Part shown: positions 28,118 to 38,686 of the stretch, piece after piece
Layout: each line of letters starts with the position of its first letter
How positions within the stretch are numbered: position 1 is the stretch's first letter
Origin: Dyella psychrodurans
Lineage (GTDB): Bacteria; Pseudomonadota; Gammaproteobacteria; Xanthomonadales; Rhodanobacteraceae
DNA: 64,000 bases
NCBI RefSeq assembly: GCF_003363265.1
Contig: NZ_QRBF01000002.1
Coordinates: 369,741 to 433,740 of the forward strand
Direction: 5' to 3'
Notes under the pieces: model-generated
What the model saw: the letters and a program-made list of their open reading frames with translations, nothing else
The model's database searches: none
What the model was told of the DNA's origin: nothing
Translations under genes and position numbers: made by a program

Positions 28118-29338
28118 CTAAGCGCCACCCAGGTTGATGCCCGCAGCGAAGGATATGCACAGCAGGGTCATCGACACGACAAAGACGGCGAGACAAAGCT
28201 GGCCGAAACGTTTGTGCCTGCTCGTCCAAACGGAAAGCGCAAGATAAACGCCGGGCGCGATTCCCACATAACGGGTCATCGACATCAACGTACCCGTGGA
28301 TAGCGGGGCAAGAATCGTCAACGCCGTAAAGGTGGCGAGTCCACGCCAACCCCGTCGCCAGCAAGTCACGATACTGGCAATCCCGGTCACGGTTACGAGG
28401 AAGTTCAGCAGCTTCGGATTCCAGGGAGTCGCAATCCTGAAAGGCCTGTGCACGTAATCAAGAAGCGCTGTCCACGGCGCTGTAAATTCTCTTCCCCACG
28501 CGATCTGAATGTCCTTGAAGGCAAACGGATCGCCGGTGATGGTCCACAAGTAAAACATGAACGCGCCGATACCACCCGCCATGGGTAACAGCTTGAGGAG
28601 GTCGTGCGGTTTCCGTTCGCCGTGGAACCACCTCAGAACCACCGACGGCAACAGGAACGCGCCGTTGAGCCGGGCTGTTCCTGCAAACATGCCGGCGAGA
28701 CCTGCAAGCCACCAACGTTGATAGTAGGCAGACAGGAACGTGATCATCACCAGCGAGAAAAAAAGAGCTTCGGTCTGGGGAAGCATCATGAAATAGCTGG
28801 TGGGCCAGAACGCGGCGAACAGCACGGCGTCATCGGCCTGTTCCATCGATTGAGTCAATTTCTCGGCCAGTGTCCACAACATGCTCCAGCCGGCGAGTGT
28901 CAGGAGATTGACCATCAGTATCCCCGACCAGAGCCACTCGCCCGTAACCTTGGCCATGATGCGCCATAGAAGCGGATGAAGAGGGAAGAACGCCCAATTG
29001 GCTTGCTGTGTGGCGCTAAACGGACGATGTTCGTAACCGTTCTTGGCGATACCCAGGTACCAGGCGCCATCGTTGCCGAGTGCCACGTCGCGCAGTCCCT
29101 CGGCGACTGCCTTGCCATTGAGCTTGATGACGATACTGTCGTCACGTAACCACTGACTGGCCGGTATGTGCTGGATGAGCGGCACGATGGCCAATATCAA
29201 TACGATCACCAGCCGGGACAAAAGGAATGGCACAACAGTGCGACGCAGCCCCATCGGAATGTGAAGTCGCAGGCTGGGCCAGCGCGGGGACGACACCCGC
29301 AAATCAGATTGATCCATGGCAGTAAGTGGGACTTCCAT
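28118..29338 (-). CDS. PIG-V-like mannosyltransferase family membrane protein
   Basis: A 406-residue polytopic membrane protein with roughly nine helices. The luminal-side motifs GNDGAWYLGIAKNGYEHRPF after the first helix and WAFFPLHPLLWRIM match the GT-C fold of PIG-V/GPI mannosyltransferase-2-like proteins, which use lipid-linked sugars. The acidic residue in NDGAWY is the likely catalytic Asp. LLPQTEALFFSLV and GTARLNGAFLLP are also family-like. The bacterial role is unknown. It is monocistronic and convergent with the peptidase gene. Confidence 0.75.
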   Translation of the reverse strand: MEVPLTAMDQSDLRVSSPRWPSLRLHIPMGLRRTVVPFLLSRLVIVLILAIVPLIQHIPASQWLRDDSIVIKLNGKAVAEGLRDVALGNDGAWYLGIAKNGYEHRPFSATQQANWAFFPLHPLLWRIMAKVTGEWLWSGILMVNLLTLAGWSMLWTLAEKLTQSMEQADDAVLFAAFWPTSYFMMLPQTEALFFSLVMITFLSAYYQRWWLAGLAGMFAGTARLNGAFLLPSVVLRWFHGERKPHDLLKLLPMAGGIGAFMFYLWTITGDPFAFKDIQIAWGREFTAPWTALLDYVHRPFRIATPWNPKLLNFLVTVTGIASIVTCWRRGWRGLATFTALTILAPLSTGTLMSMTRYVGIAPGVYLALSVWTSRHKRFGQLCLAVFVVSMTLLCISFAAGINLGGA

Positions 29339-29476
29339 ATCGAGGTTGTGATGGCCGCTGCGCTAAGTGCCGCGCTGCATAGGCAGAAAAGCCCTGGCAT
29401 CAAATCGAATGAGTGACTCGATGCGGGTAAGGCCGGTATTTTTGGCCTCAACAGCCTTGAGGACGCGTGGAGAATA

Positions 29477-30064
29477 TCAGTCGTCGCTTTCCGGCCGTTC
29501 CCGCACGGGATGCTTGCTCAACTTGCGCTGCAGCGTGCGGCGATGCATGCCCAGGCGGCGCGCGGTTTCGGAGATGTTGCCGTCGCTCTCGGTGAGCACG
29601 CGCTGGATGTGTTCCCACTCGAGTCGACGCAAAGCGAGTGGGGCTTCCGGCGCATCAAGCACTTCGTCTTCGCCTTGTTGCGCCGAGTCGCCATCGAGCA
29701 GGGCTCTGACGACGGCATCGGCATCCACAGGTTTGGACAAGTAATCGTGCGCGCCGCGTTTGATGGCTTCGACGGCAGTAGCGATGGATGCATAACCGGT
29801 CAGCAACAGGATGCGCATGTCCGGTACGAGTTCGTGCAACTCGGGAATCAGTCGCAATCCGTTTTCTTCACCCAGCTTGAGATCGAGCACGCAATGGCGC
29901 GGTTGATGGCGTCGGGCCAGCGCGCGGGCCTCGTCGGCGTGGCGGGCGCTGATCACTTCGAAACCGCGCGAAGTCAAGGCCCTGGTCAATACGCGTACAA
30001 AAGTGTCGTCATCGTCCACGATCAAGAGCGGACGCGTGCCACCAGCCTGGTTCGGGTCAATCAT
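29477..30064 (-). CDS. regA: Redox response regulator RegA/PrrA/ActR type
   Basis: 195 residues from ATG 30064; the frame extends upstream but overlaps the kinase end region. The receiver has IVDDDDTFVRVLTRAL, phosphoacceptor D61 in CVLDLKLGEENGL, and T and K in LLTGYASIATAVEAIKRGAHDYLSKPVD. The C-terminal Fis-like helix-turn-helix is SDGNISETARRLGMHRRTLQRKL, with the conserved RRTLQRKL recognition helix of RegA/PrrA. It is encoded 59 bp downstream of the RegB-like sensor. Such pairs control respiration and redox-responsive genes. Confidence 0.9.
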   Translation of the reverse strand: MIDPNQAGGTRPLLIVDDDDTFVRVLTRALTSRGFEVISARHADEARALARRHQPRHCVLDLKLGEENGLRLIPELHELVPDMRILLLTGYASIATAVEAIKRGAHDYLSKPVDADAVVRALLDGDSAQQGEDEVLDAPEAPLALRRLEWEHIQRVLTESDGNISETARRLGMHRRTLQRKLSKHPVRERPESDD

Positions 30065-30123
30065 GTGCCACTTCCTGACAATCTGCCGCGCTATTTTGCC
30101 GGATATGCGCGGCGTCCGCTCGC

Positions 30124-31401
30124 TCAATGTTCGGCAATCACCGCCATTGGCAGGCGCAGGCACATTTCCGTGCCGTTTTCGCTGCTTGCGATCACCAGCT
30201 CGCCTGCCAGCCGTTCGGCGGTGGCTTCCGCCAAGGCCAATCCTATGCCCAGCCCGCTTAGTTTATCGCTACGGCCGATCGCCACGGGGGCGCCCGAGGG
30301 ATTAAATCCGGGGCCCTTGTCGCGCACGATCCACTCCAGCGAGCGGCCGTCGCGGCGCACTTCCAGCACAACGCTGTTCGAATCCTTCAATGCGGAAGCA
30401 TCGACGGCGTTGTTGAGAAGGTTGAGAAGGGCATGGCGTAATCCCGGCGGTGTGCGCAGCACGACATGTTCCAGGTTCGGCTGTACATGCAATTCGAAAT
30501 CCGCCTCGGGGCGCAGAAGTTTGAAACGTTCCACGCAGCCGTGAATGAAGTCGGGCAACGCAAGGCGTTCGGGTTCCTGCGATAACTGCGCCTGACCGAA
30601 GGCGACCATTTCGCGCAGGATGGTGCGGCAACGTTCCACTTGACCTTCCAGCAGCAGCAGGTCTTCGTCGAGTGCCGCATCGGAGCCATGTTCGCGACGA
30701 AGCTCCGGCAGCAGCGTGCGCATGGTGGATAGCGGCGTGTTGAGTTCATGCGCGGCGCCCGCGGCCTGGGTGGCGATCGCCAGGATGCCCTCGTCGCGCA
30801 GTGCGCGTTCGCGTACGCGCTGGACTTCCAACTGTTGCAATTGCACGGCGCGCGCTAGCCGATTGATGAAAAAGCCCAGCAGCAAGGCGGTGATGACGAA
30901 ATTGACGCCCATGCCCGCGACAAGCAGCGTCACGCCATGGTCATTGTGAGTCCACTCGTGTGCCGGCAGCGGCACCTTCCAGTTCAGCAAAACGAAATAA
31001 GCCGTTCCTGCAAGCATGGCCACTGCCAGAACAGCGCGCACCGACAAGGCCGCCGCGCTCAGCGCAATGGGTACCAGCAGCAACGTGATGAAGGGGTTGC
31101 TCGCACCGCCGGTGAAATACAGAAGGTAGCCGAGTACCAGCGTGTCGGCGGCAATGTGACATACCGTTTCCCACTCGCGCACCGGCCATGGTTGCCGGAT
31201 GCGCCACGCCGCGAAGACCGCAAACACGGCGAGCATGTCGATGCCGAGCAATAGCGTCAGCGTGGGGATGTCGATGCGCATCCACCACGAACACACCATC
31301 ACCGCGACGCTCTGGCCTGCAATGGCGCAAAGACGCAGCCACGCCAAAGTGCGCGTCAGCGCAAAGGGACCGATGTGTTGCTTGAGCTGGCGATGGGGCA
31401 T
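30124..31401 (-). CDS. regB: Redox sensor histidine kinase RegB/PrrB/ActS type
   Basis: The 425-residue kinase has six membrane helices. The quinone-site motif of RegB is present as TGGASNPFITLLLVPI. The H-box is AAGAAHELNTPLSTM (H218), and C258 in QVERCRTILREM lies exactly 40 residues after it, matching the redox-active cysteine of Rhodobacter RegB. The ATPase motifs LLNLLNNAVDAS, VRDKGPGFNP and KLSGLGIGLALAEA are intact. I start at the second Met (31401) because the first (31431) lies inside a perfect hairpin. It is co-directional with regA. Confidence 0.9.
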   Translation of the reverse strand: MPHRQLKQHIGPFALTRTLAWLRLCAIAGQSVAVMVCSWWMRIDIPTLTLLLGIDMLAVFAVFAAWRIRQPWPVREWETVCHIAADTLVLGYLLYFTGGASNPFITLLLVPIALSAAALSVRAVLAVAMLAGTAYFVLLNWKVPLPAHEWTHNDHGVTLLVAGMGVNFVITALLLGFFINRLARAVQLQQLEVQRVRERALRDEGILAIATQAAGAAHELNTPLSTMRTLLPELRREHGSDAALDEDLLLLEGQVERCRTILREMVAFGQAQLSQEPERLALPDFIHGCVERFKLLRPEADFELHVQPNLEHVVLRTPPGLRHALLNLLNNAVDASALKDSNSVVLEVRRDGRSLEWIVRDKGPGFNPSGAPVAIGRSDKLSGLGIGLALAEATAERLAGELVIASSENGTEMCLRLPMAVIAEH

Positions 31402-31418
31402 GGTCGGCAAGGAAGTGG

Positions 31419-31445
31419 CAATCCGCCGCATTATGCGGCGGATTG
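31419..31445 (-). terminator. Perfect hairpin between peptide transporter and regB
   Basis: CAATCCGCCGCA (31419-31430), loop TTA, TGCGGCGGATTG (31434-31445): a 12-bp perfect stem. It lies 22 bp past the transporter stop and 18 bp before the chosen regB start, on the same strand. No U-run follows, so it may be an mRNA-processing or stabilising stem rather than a strict terminator. It rules against the longer regB N-terminus. Confidence 0.55.
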
Positions 31446-31467
31446 CCAGCCGACCGGGATGTTCCGA

Positions 31468-33018
31468 TCAGGGCGTGTTGAATTCCTCGCTGCGCACGGC
31501 GGGCAGCGGGTCGTGATTCGTGGCCGCGTCGGAATGGCTGGCCGACAGCCGGTTCATCAACGGCAGCATCAACAGGGCGATGGCGGTGCAGCCGATGCCC
31601 ACGAAGCCGAGGATGTTGAACAGATGCGTATAGATCGCCAGCGACTGCAGCGGGTTAGTGATGTTGTCCGGGATGTGCGCGATGTTGGCCACCACGCTGC
31701 CCAGGTATTGCGAAATACCGACGGCGACGAAGTACGCGCCCATCATGAAACCGCCCATGCGCTCGGGCACGTAACGGGCAATCATCGCCAGGCCCAGGCC
31801 GCTCACCAGCAGCTCACCCAGCGAGTACAGGCCGTAGCCCCAGACCATGATCCAGGACGAAACCTGGCCGTTCGTCGACCAATTTGCGCCGAAACCGTAC
31901 ATGAAGAAGCCGAGCGCCACGGCGGCGAAGCCCCATGCGAACTTGGTCGCCACCGACGGATCTTTGCCAATGCGCCCGAGCGAGTTGTAGATGAAAACCA
32001 GCACGGGGCTCAGGACCACGATCCAGATCGCATTGAGGTTCTGGTACTGCTCGGGAATCCACGTGAGCATGTGCCAGCCAAACAGGTCGAACGACAGATT
32101 GACGTTGCGCTGCGCGAACAGATTCAGCGACGTTGCCATCTGCGCGTAGAAGATGAAGAAGAAAATGGTCTGCACCGTCAGCACGAGTGCGGCGATGAGG
32201 CCGGCGCGTTCGCTGGGGCGGCTGCTGCGAATCAGGTGGATGAAGATGCCGAGGATGACGACACCCGCTCCGTACACGCACCACTTGGCAACGGTTTCGC
32301 TTTGCAGAATGAAAGCGGAGATAAAGACCGTGCCGAGTCCGGCCAGCAACACCAGGGAAAGGCGCCTGATATCCACCGGCCGTTCGTCGGCCGGCGAACC
32401 GATGTGCGACAGCGTGCGGCTCATGAACGAGTAATTGATCAGGCCCGCGACCAGGCCTATCGAACATGCGCCGAACGCGGTATGCCAACCCATCGAGTCG
32501 CCGAACTTGCCGGCGATATAATCGCGAATCCACGGCGTCGCCGTCATGGAAATCATCGAGCCGACGTTCACCGCCATGTAGTAGATGGTGAATGCACTGT
32601 CGATGCGCGTTTCGTCGCCTTCGTAGATCTTGCGAACAAGGTTGCCCGCGTTGGGTTTGAAGAAGCCGTTGCCGACGACGATCACACCAAGCGCGAAATA
32701 AGTGGCGTAGGCATTGTCGGATGGCATCCACAGCAGGCCGTAACCGGCGGCGAGGATCACCGCGCCCATCAGCATGGTGCGACGCGTGCCGAGCAGCTTG
32801 TCGCCGACCCACCCGCCAATGGCCGGCGTGGCATAAATCAAGGCTGCGGCTGCGCCCCAGACCAGGTTGGCCTTGGTGTCGATGAAGCCCAGCTTCTTCA
32901 TCATGAAGGTGACCATCAACACCTGCATGCCGTAGAAGCCGAAGCGTTCCCACATCTCGATCAGGAAGACCGTGTAGAACGAACGGGTTTGTGAAACGGG
33001 CGGGTTCTGAGTTGCCAT
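31468..33018 (-). CDS. Proton-dependent oligopeptide transporter (POT family)
   Basis: A 516-residue MFS-type di/tripeptide:H+ symporter with 12-14 helices. POT signatures are present: the ExxER-like EMWERFGFYGMQ in helix 1, GGWVGDKLLGTRRTMLMGA (the loop 2-3 motif), and GNGFFKPNAGNLVRKIYEGDETRIDSAFTIYYMAVN (the PTR2 family region). I start at ATG 33018 (MATQNPP). The frame continues upstream to 33108 without family-like sequence. The predicted location is the inner membrane. Substrate specificity is not readable. Confidence 0.92.
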   Translation of the reverse strand: MATQNPPVSQTRSFYTVFLIEMWERFGFYGMQVLMVTFMMKKLGFIDTKANLVWGAAAALIYATPAIGGWVGDKLLGTRRTMLMGAVILAAGYGLLWMPSDNAYATYFALGVIVVGNGFFKPNAGNLVRKIYEGDETRIDSAFTIYYMAVNVGSMISMTATPWIRDYIAGKFGDSMGWHTAFGACSIGLVAGLINYSFMSRTLSHIGSPADERPVDIRRLSLVLLAGLGTVFISAFILQSETVAKWCVYGAGVVILGIFIHLIRSSRPSERAGLIAALVLTVQTIFFFIFYAQMATSLNLFAQRNVNLSFDLFGWHMLTWIPEQYQNLNAIWIVVLSPVLVFIYNSLGRIGKDPSVATKFAWGFAAVALGFFMYGFGANWSTNGQVSSWIMVWGYGLYSLGELLVSGLGLAMIARYVPERMGGFMMGAYFVAVGISQYLGSVVANIAHIPDNITNPLQSLAIYTHLFNILGFVGIGCTAIALLMLPLMNRLSASHSDAATNHDPLPAVRSEEFNTP

Positions 33019-33269
33019 GAAATCATCCGAATACGTGTACTGCGAGGCCGCTTGCGACCTGTTTATATGTCCCTTTGGACAGGGCACATTCGGCGAAGCG
33101 TAACCCATCCGTCATTAGCTTGAAGTTGCAATGCGGCAAGAAAAATCCTGCGATAGCCAGGTAAAGCGCCGGCTTGTGGCATCATTGCGCGCTGTTGCCT
33201 TCTCAGGGGGAGCGCCGCCTGCCATGCCGAAAAACGTCGTATCTCACCGCTCGGCAAGACGCTCGATCC

Positions 33270-33647
33270 ATGCCCGGTAGCGGATTTCGCGGCGATCCGC
33301 GCCAGCTCTGGCGCGCCTTCCGCTGGTCGATGAGCGGCCTGCGCGCGGGGTGGCGTCATGAAGCCTCGTTTCGGCTGGAGGCCATGCTCACCGTCATCCT
33401 GGTCCCCGTCGGCTTGTGGGTCGGGCACGGCGCGCTCGAAAAAATCGCCCTGGTGCTCCCGGTCATCCTGGTGCTCTCGGTGGAACTGCTCAATTCGGCG
33501 ATCGAGGCGGTGGTCGACAAGGTCAGCCCGGAATTCCACGAACTGGCCGGCCGGGCCAAGGACATGGGCTCGGCGGCGGTATTTCTGCTGCTCGTGCTGG
33601 TGGTGCTGTCCTGGGGCCTGATCCTCTGGCCCCGGTTCCTGGGTTGA
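33270..33647 (+). CDS. dgkA: Diacylglycerol kinase DgkA
   Basis: A small trimeric membrane kinase that recycles diacylglycerol to phosphatidic acid. From ATG 33270 the protein is 125 residues, near the usual 120. It has an N-terminal amphipathic stretch (GLRAGWRHEASFRLEA), three hydrophobic helices and the hallmark ELLNSAIEAVVDKVSPEFHELAGRAKDMGSAA with the catalytic Glu and metal-binding residues. The start is not firm, since no strong ribosome site is visible. It is followed 80 bp later by lemA. Confidence 0.92.
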   Translation: MPGSGFRGDPRQLWRAFRWSMSGLRAGWRHEASFRLEAMLTVILVPVGLWVGHGALEKIALVLPVILVLSVELLNSAIEAVVDKVSPEFHELAGRAKDMGSAAVFLLLVLVVLSWGLILWPRFLG

Positions 33648-33727
33648 TCGCGGAAGGGTTGATCGCAGGATTGCGCGCCCCTTCGGGGAATGATGCAATG
33701 ACGGCTCCACTGGATCGGAGCCGTCCC

Positions 33728-34360
33728 ATGAACGCTTTGCGTGTCGTCGTGCTGTTGTTGCTCGCTCTGATGCTTTCCGGATGCGGTTACAACTCGATCC
33801 AGAAACAGGATGAAGCGGTGAAGGCACAGTGGTCCGAAGTGCTCAACCAGTATCAGCGCCGAGCCGACCTGGTCCCCAATCTGGTCAACACCGTGAAGGG
33901 TTATGCGGCGCATGAAGAGAAGGTCTTCAGCGAAGTAGCCGACGCCCGTTCGCGCATAGGCACCATCCAGGTGAATGCCGACGATGCCGATTCGCTGGCC
34001 AAATTCCAGGCCGCGCAGGGGCAACTCTCCGGCGCGCTGTCGCGCCTGATGGCCGTAAGCGAAAACTATCCGAACCTCAAGGCCGATGGATTGTTCCAGA
34101 ATCTGCAGGCGCAGCTGGAAGGCACCGAAAACCGGATTACCGTGGCGCGCAACCGCTATATCCAGGGCGTGCAGCAGTACAACTCGCTCATCCGCACGTT
34201 TCCGAACAATCTCACCGCCAAGATGTTCGGCTATCAGGTAAAGCCCAACTTCACGGTCGAGAACGAGAAGGCCATTTCCACGGCACCGACGGTGGATTTC
34301 GGAACCGGTACGCCGGCCGCGCCATCGGCCAATCCGGCACCTGCTGCGTCGGCACACTGA
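33728..34360 (+). CDS. lemA: LemA family lipoprotein
   Basis: 210 residues. The N-terminus is a lipoprotein signal (VVVLLLLALMLSGCGYNS; lipobox LSGC) and the body is the helical LemA domain: YNSIQKQDEAVKAQWSEVLNQYQRRADLVPNLVNTVKGYA, ENRITVARNRYIQGVQQYNSLIRTFPNNL. LemA proteins are membrane-anchored four-helix bundles of uncertain function, commonly encoded with TPM proteins, as here. ATG 33728 follows GGAG. An in-frame ATG at 33698 is possible. The C-terminal tail is Pro/Ala-rich. Confidence 0.92.
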   Translation: MNALRVVVLLLLALMLSGCGYNSIQKQDEAVKAQWSEVLNQYQRRADLVPNLVNTVKGYAAHEEKVFSEVADARSRIGTIQVNADDADSLAKFQAAQGQLSGALSRLMAVSENYPNLKADGLFQNLQAQLEGTENRITVARNRYIQGVQQYNSLIRTFPNNLTAKMFGYQVKPNFTVENEKAISTAPTVDFGTGTPAAPSANPAPAASAH

Positions 34361-34361
34361 C

Positions 34362-35252
34362 ATGATGCGGCGCTGTCTGCGCCTCTGGATGGTTCTGGCG
34401 ATAGCGCTGCTGTCGCCCTGGACCTTGTCGCATGCCGACGACCAGCCGGCCGTCCCCACGCTCACGCGCCATGTCACCGACCTGACCGGTACGCTGACGC
34501 CGCAGCAGGTCGATCAGCTCGATGCGCAGCTGACCAATCTGGAAAAGCAGAAGGGCGCGCAACTGGTGGTGTTGATGGTCGGCACCACGCAGCCCGACGA
34601 CATCGAGGATTACTCCTTGCGCGTCGCCGAAGCGAACAAGCTCGGACGCAAGGGCGTCGATGACGGCGTGCTGCTGTTTATCGCCAAGAATGATCGCCAG
34701 GTCCGCATCGAGGTCGGCTACGGGCTGGAAGGTGCCATTCCCGATGCGGCCTGCGCACGCATCATTCGCGAATACATGGCGCCAAAATTTCGCAACAACG
34801 ATTACGCCGGCGGTATCAACGATGCGGTGGGTGCGTTGACACAGTTGATAAACGGCGAGCCGCTACCGCCGCCTGTGCACGGCAATGACGTCGAGCAACA
34901 TGGCCAGGATCTGCATGGCCTGTTCTTCTTCGGGATTTTTGCGCTGGTCTTCATGCGCGGCATCTTCGGTCGTACCAGCGCCTTCGTGCGCGCGCCGCTG
35001 GGCGCGATCGTGATCGGTGGCTTGTGCTGGCTGGTGGCGTCGCTGGGGATAGGCATTCTCGGCGCGCTGATCGGCGGCATTTTCATGTTGATACCTGCGG
35101 GTGCAGGCCGTTCCATCGGTGGCGGCGGCTGGGGAGGATTCGGCGGCTGGGGCGGCGGCGGTTTTGGTGGTGGCGGCTTCGGTGGCGGAGGTGGTGGATT
35201 CAGCGGCGGCGGTGGCAGTTTCGGTGGCGGCGGGGCCTCGGGGAACTGGTGA
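34362..35252 (+). CDS. TPM-domain membrane protein with Gly-rich tail (YgcG family)
   Basis: 296 residues: a signal peptide (cleavage near LSHA), a TPM_phosphatase domain (HVTDLTGTLTPQQVDQLDAQL, GVDDGVLLFIAKNDRQVRIEVGYGLEGAIPDA), two to three membrane helices at about 185-245, and a C-terminal tail of GGGGF/GGGGW repeats. TPM proteins are linked to photosystem II repair in plants and to membrane stress in bacteria. The start lies 1 bp after the lemA stop, and the second TPM gene starts 1 bp after this stop, so the trio is one operon. Confidence 0.9.
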   Translation: MMRRCLRLWMVLAIALLSPWTLSHADDQPAVPTLTRHVTDLTGTLTPQQVDQLDAQLTNLEKQKGAQLVVLMVGTTQPDDIEDYSLRVAEANKLGRKGVDDGVLLFIAKNDRQVRIEVGYGLEGAIPDAACARIIREYMAPKFRNNDYAGGINDAVGALTQLINGEPLPPPVHGNDVEQHGQDLHGLFFFGIFALVFMRGIFGRTSAFVRAPLGAIVIGGLCWLVASLGIGILGALIGGIFMLIPAGAGRSIGGGGWGGFGGWGGGGFGGGGFGGGGGGFSGGGGSFGGGGASGNW

Positions 35253-35253
35253 C

Positions 35254-35757
35254 ATGACACGTCTAAAGCGCCTGATTGCCAATCTCTTCGACGGCTGGTT
35301 CCAGATGCATCGACGCTTTCCGTCGGAGCTGCTCGACGAGATGACCAACGCCGTCAGCGCGGGTGAACACTTGCATCTGGGCGAAGTACGTTTCGCCATT
35401 GAGGCACGCCTCTCGCCGCAAGCCGTGCTGGAGGGAGTCGATTCGCGAAGCCGGGCGCGCGATGTGTTCAGCATGCTGCGCGTCTGGGATACCGAACACA
35501 ATTGTGGCGTGTTGATCTACGTGCTGATGGCCGAACACCGCATTGAAATCGTCGCCGATCGTGGCATCGCACGACGGGTCAACATCAACGAATGGACGTC
35601 GGTCTGCGATGCCATGCGCGAAAATTTCGCAGCAGGAAAATGGGGTGCAGGTGCCATGCGTGGTATCGCGGACACGCATGCCTTGCTGGCGAAGCATTTT
35701 CCGAGTCATGGCAAGCCCCGGCCGGATGAATTGCCGGATCGGCCGGTGCTGCTTTGA
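35254..35757 (+). CDS. Small TPM-domain protein
   Basis: 167 residues from ATG 35254, directly after the upstream TPM gene. It has no signal peptide or membrane helix. The TPM fold is recognisable from SGEHLHLGEVRFAIEARL, RARDVFSMLRVWDTEHNCGVLIYVLMAEHRIEIVADRGIARRVN and FAAGKWGAGAMRGIADTHALL. In this gene trio (lemA, TPM with membrane tail, soluble TPM) the products probably form a membrane-associated complex. That is inferred from recurrent neighbourhood only. Confidence 0.88.
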   Translation: MTRLKRLIANLFDGWFQMHRRFPSELLDEMTNAVSAGEHLHLGEVRFAIEARLSPQAVLEGVDSRSRARDVFSMLRVWDTEHNCGVLIYVLMAEHRIEIVADRGIARRVNINEWTSVCDAMRENFAAGKWGAGAMRGIADTHALLAKHFPSHGKPRPDELPDRPVLL

Positions 35758-35768
35758 TCAGCGCAGCA

Positions 35769-36335
35769 TCATGCCGGTGTGACGCACGGTGAAGCATCGG
35801 CGGCGGTTGCCACTTCGCCCCTGACGCGTCCCCGAAGTGCTATGAGCACCTTCAATGCCTGTTGCGGCTCATCCCGGATGCAGAACGTCAGGGTCTGATT
35901 GCTGCCAGCGAGGCTGCCATCCGTTTTGAAGGCTATGTATTTCTTCGCCTCGCTTCCCGCAATGGCGATCTTTTCCGAATAGTGGCCGCCGGTATAAAGC
36001 GGCGAGCCAAGAGGTTGTCCCTTGTTGTCCAGATCGTGCCGCCCGATCAGCCAGCCCCCGCTCCATGAGCCGTCGCCGTTGCACCGCAGGCCGTCGCGGC
36101 TTGGGCAAAAGATGATCTGCCGCTGCTCGTTGATGGCGAGATTGCGCGCATGCTGTAGCGCGGCGATGTAATCGGTTTGCGCCGCCCGCAGCTCGTGCCT
36201 TTCGAACAGGTGGTGGAACGATGGAATGGCCACCGTCGAAAGTACAGCCAGGACAACGAGCGTCATGATTTGCTCGATCAACCCAAAACCCCGCTGTGTA
36301 TCGCGAAAGGGTGCTTTGACGCGTTCCGGCCTCAT
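35769..36335 (-). CDS. Type IV pseudopilin, FimT/GspH type
   Basis: A 188-residue minor pseudopilin. The N-terminus has a prepilin peptidase site: QRGFGLIEQIMTLVVLAVLSTVAIP, a variant of G|FTLIE with Glu at +5, followed by the hydrophobic alpha-1 helix. The GspH/FimT domain has RNLAINEQRQIIFCPS and cysteines CPSRDGLRC. Such proteins prime pilus assembly or bind DNA in competence. It stands alone, away from other pil genes, and is convergent with the TPM operon (11 bp gap). Confidence 0.85.
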   Translation of the reverse strand: MRPERVKAPFRDTQRGFGLIEQIMTLVVLAVLSTVAIPSFHHLFERHELRAAQTDYIAALQHARNLAINEQRQIIFCPSRDGLRCNGDGSWSGGWLIGRHDLDNKGQPLGSPLYTGGHYSEKIAIAGSEAKKYIAFKTDGSLAGSNQTLTFCIRDEPQQALKVLIALRGRVRGEVATAADASPCVTPA

Positions 36336-36464
36336 CGGCAGGATGTTAGAGCGCAGGTTTCGCCCGCAAATTGGCGCCCGGATGGGCAGTGCGTCCGGTT
36401 CTGCTGACAGGTTGTGTCAGCATGCGGTGTTTAAAATGCACCAAGCTGCCCGCAGAGTAAGCCC

Positions 36465-38486
<2,022 letters not shown>

Positions 38487-38495
<9 letters not shown>

Positions 38496-38515
38496 CTGTC
38501 CTCTTCCCGTATACT
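38487..38515 (+). promoter_or_regulatory. Promoter of tRNA-Val
   Basis: TTGCGG (38487-38492), a 17-bp spacer and TATACT (38510-38515) form a good sigma-70 promoter. The -35 box overlaps the last codons of uvrB. Predicted transcription starts about 25 bases before the tRNA. Confidence 0.6.
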
Positions 38516-38547
38516 GCACGGCTCGCGCGGCTTGCCGGGCGAGCTAC

Positions 38548-38622
38548 GGGCGGTTAGCTCAGCGGTAGAGCACTTCCTTGACATGGAAGGGGTCACAAGT
38601 TCGATCCTTGTACCGCCCACCA
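38548..38622 (+). tRNA. tRNA-Val (GAC)
   Basis: Complete cloverleaf of 75 nt with encoded CCA. The acceptor GGGCGGT pairs with ACCGCCC, the D-arm is TAGCTCAGCGGTAGAGC, the anticodon stem CTTCC/GGAAG encloses TTGACAT (anticodon GAC), and the T-arm is ACAAG-TTCGATC-CTTGT. It has its own promoter upstream and a strong terminator just after. Confidence 0.97.
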
Positions 38623-38631
38623 ATTCCCGAT

Positions 38632-38662
38632 AAAACGGCGTGCTTCACGGCACGCCGTTTTT
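38632..38662 (+). terminator. Intrinsic terminator after tRNA-Val
   Basis: AAAACGGCGTGC (38632-38643), a six-base loop, GCACGCCGTTTT (38650-38661), continuing into TTG. The 12-bp stem is flanked by A and U runs, so it could act in both directions. The next gene begins 25 bp later. Confidence 0.88.
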
Positions 38663-38686
38663 GTTTGCGTCATCGGGAGTCACGAC

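Noticed and set aside
31402-31431. Ten extra N-terminal residues for RegB
   Set aside because: The upstream Met codon lies within a perfect 12-bp hairpin that more likely belongs to the transcript end of the preceding gene.
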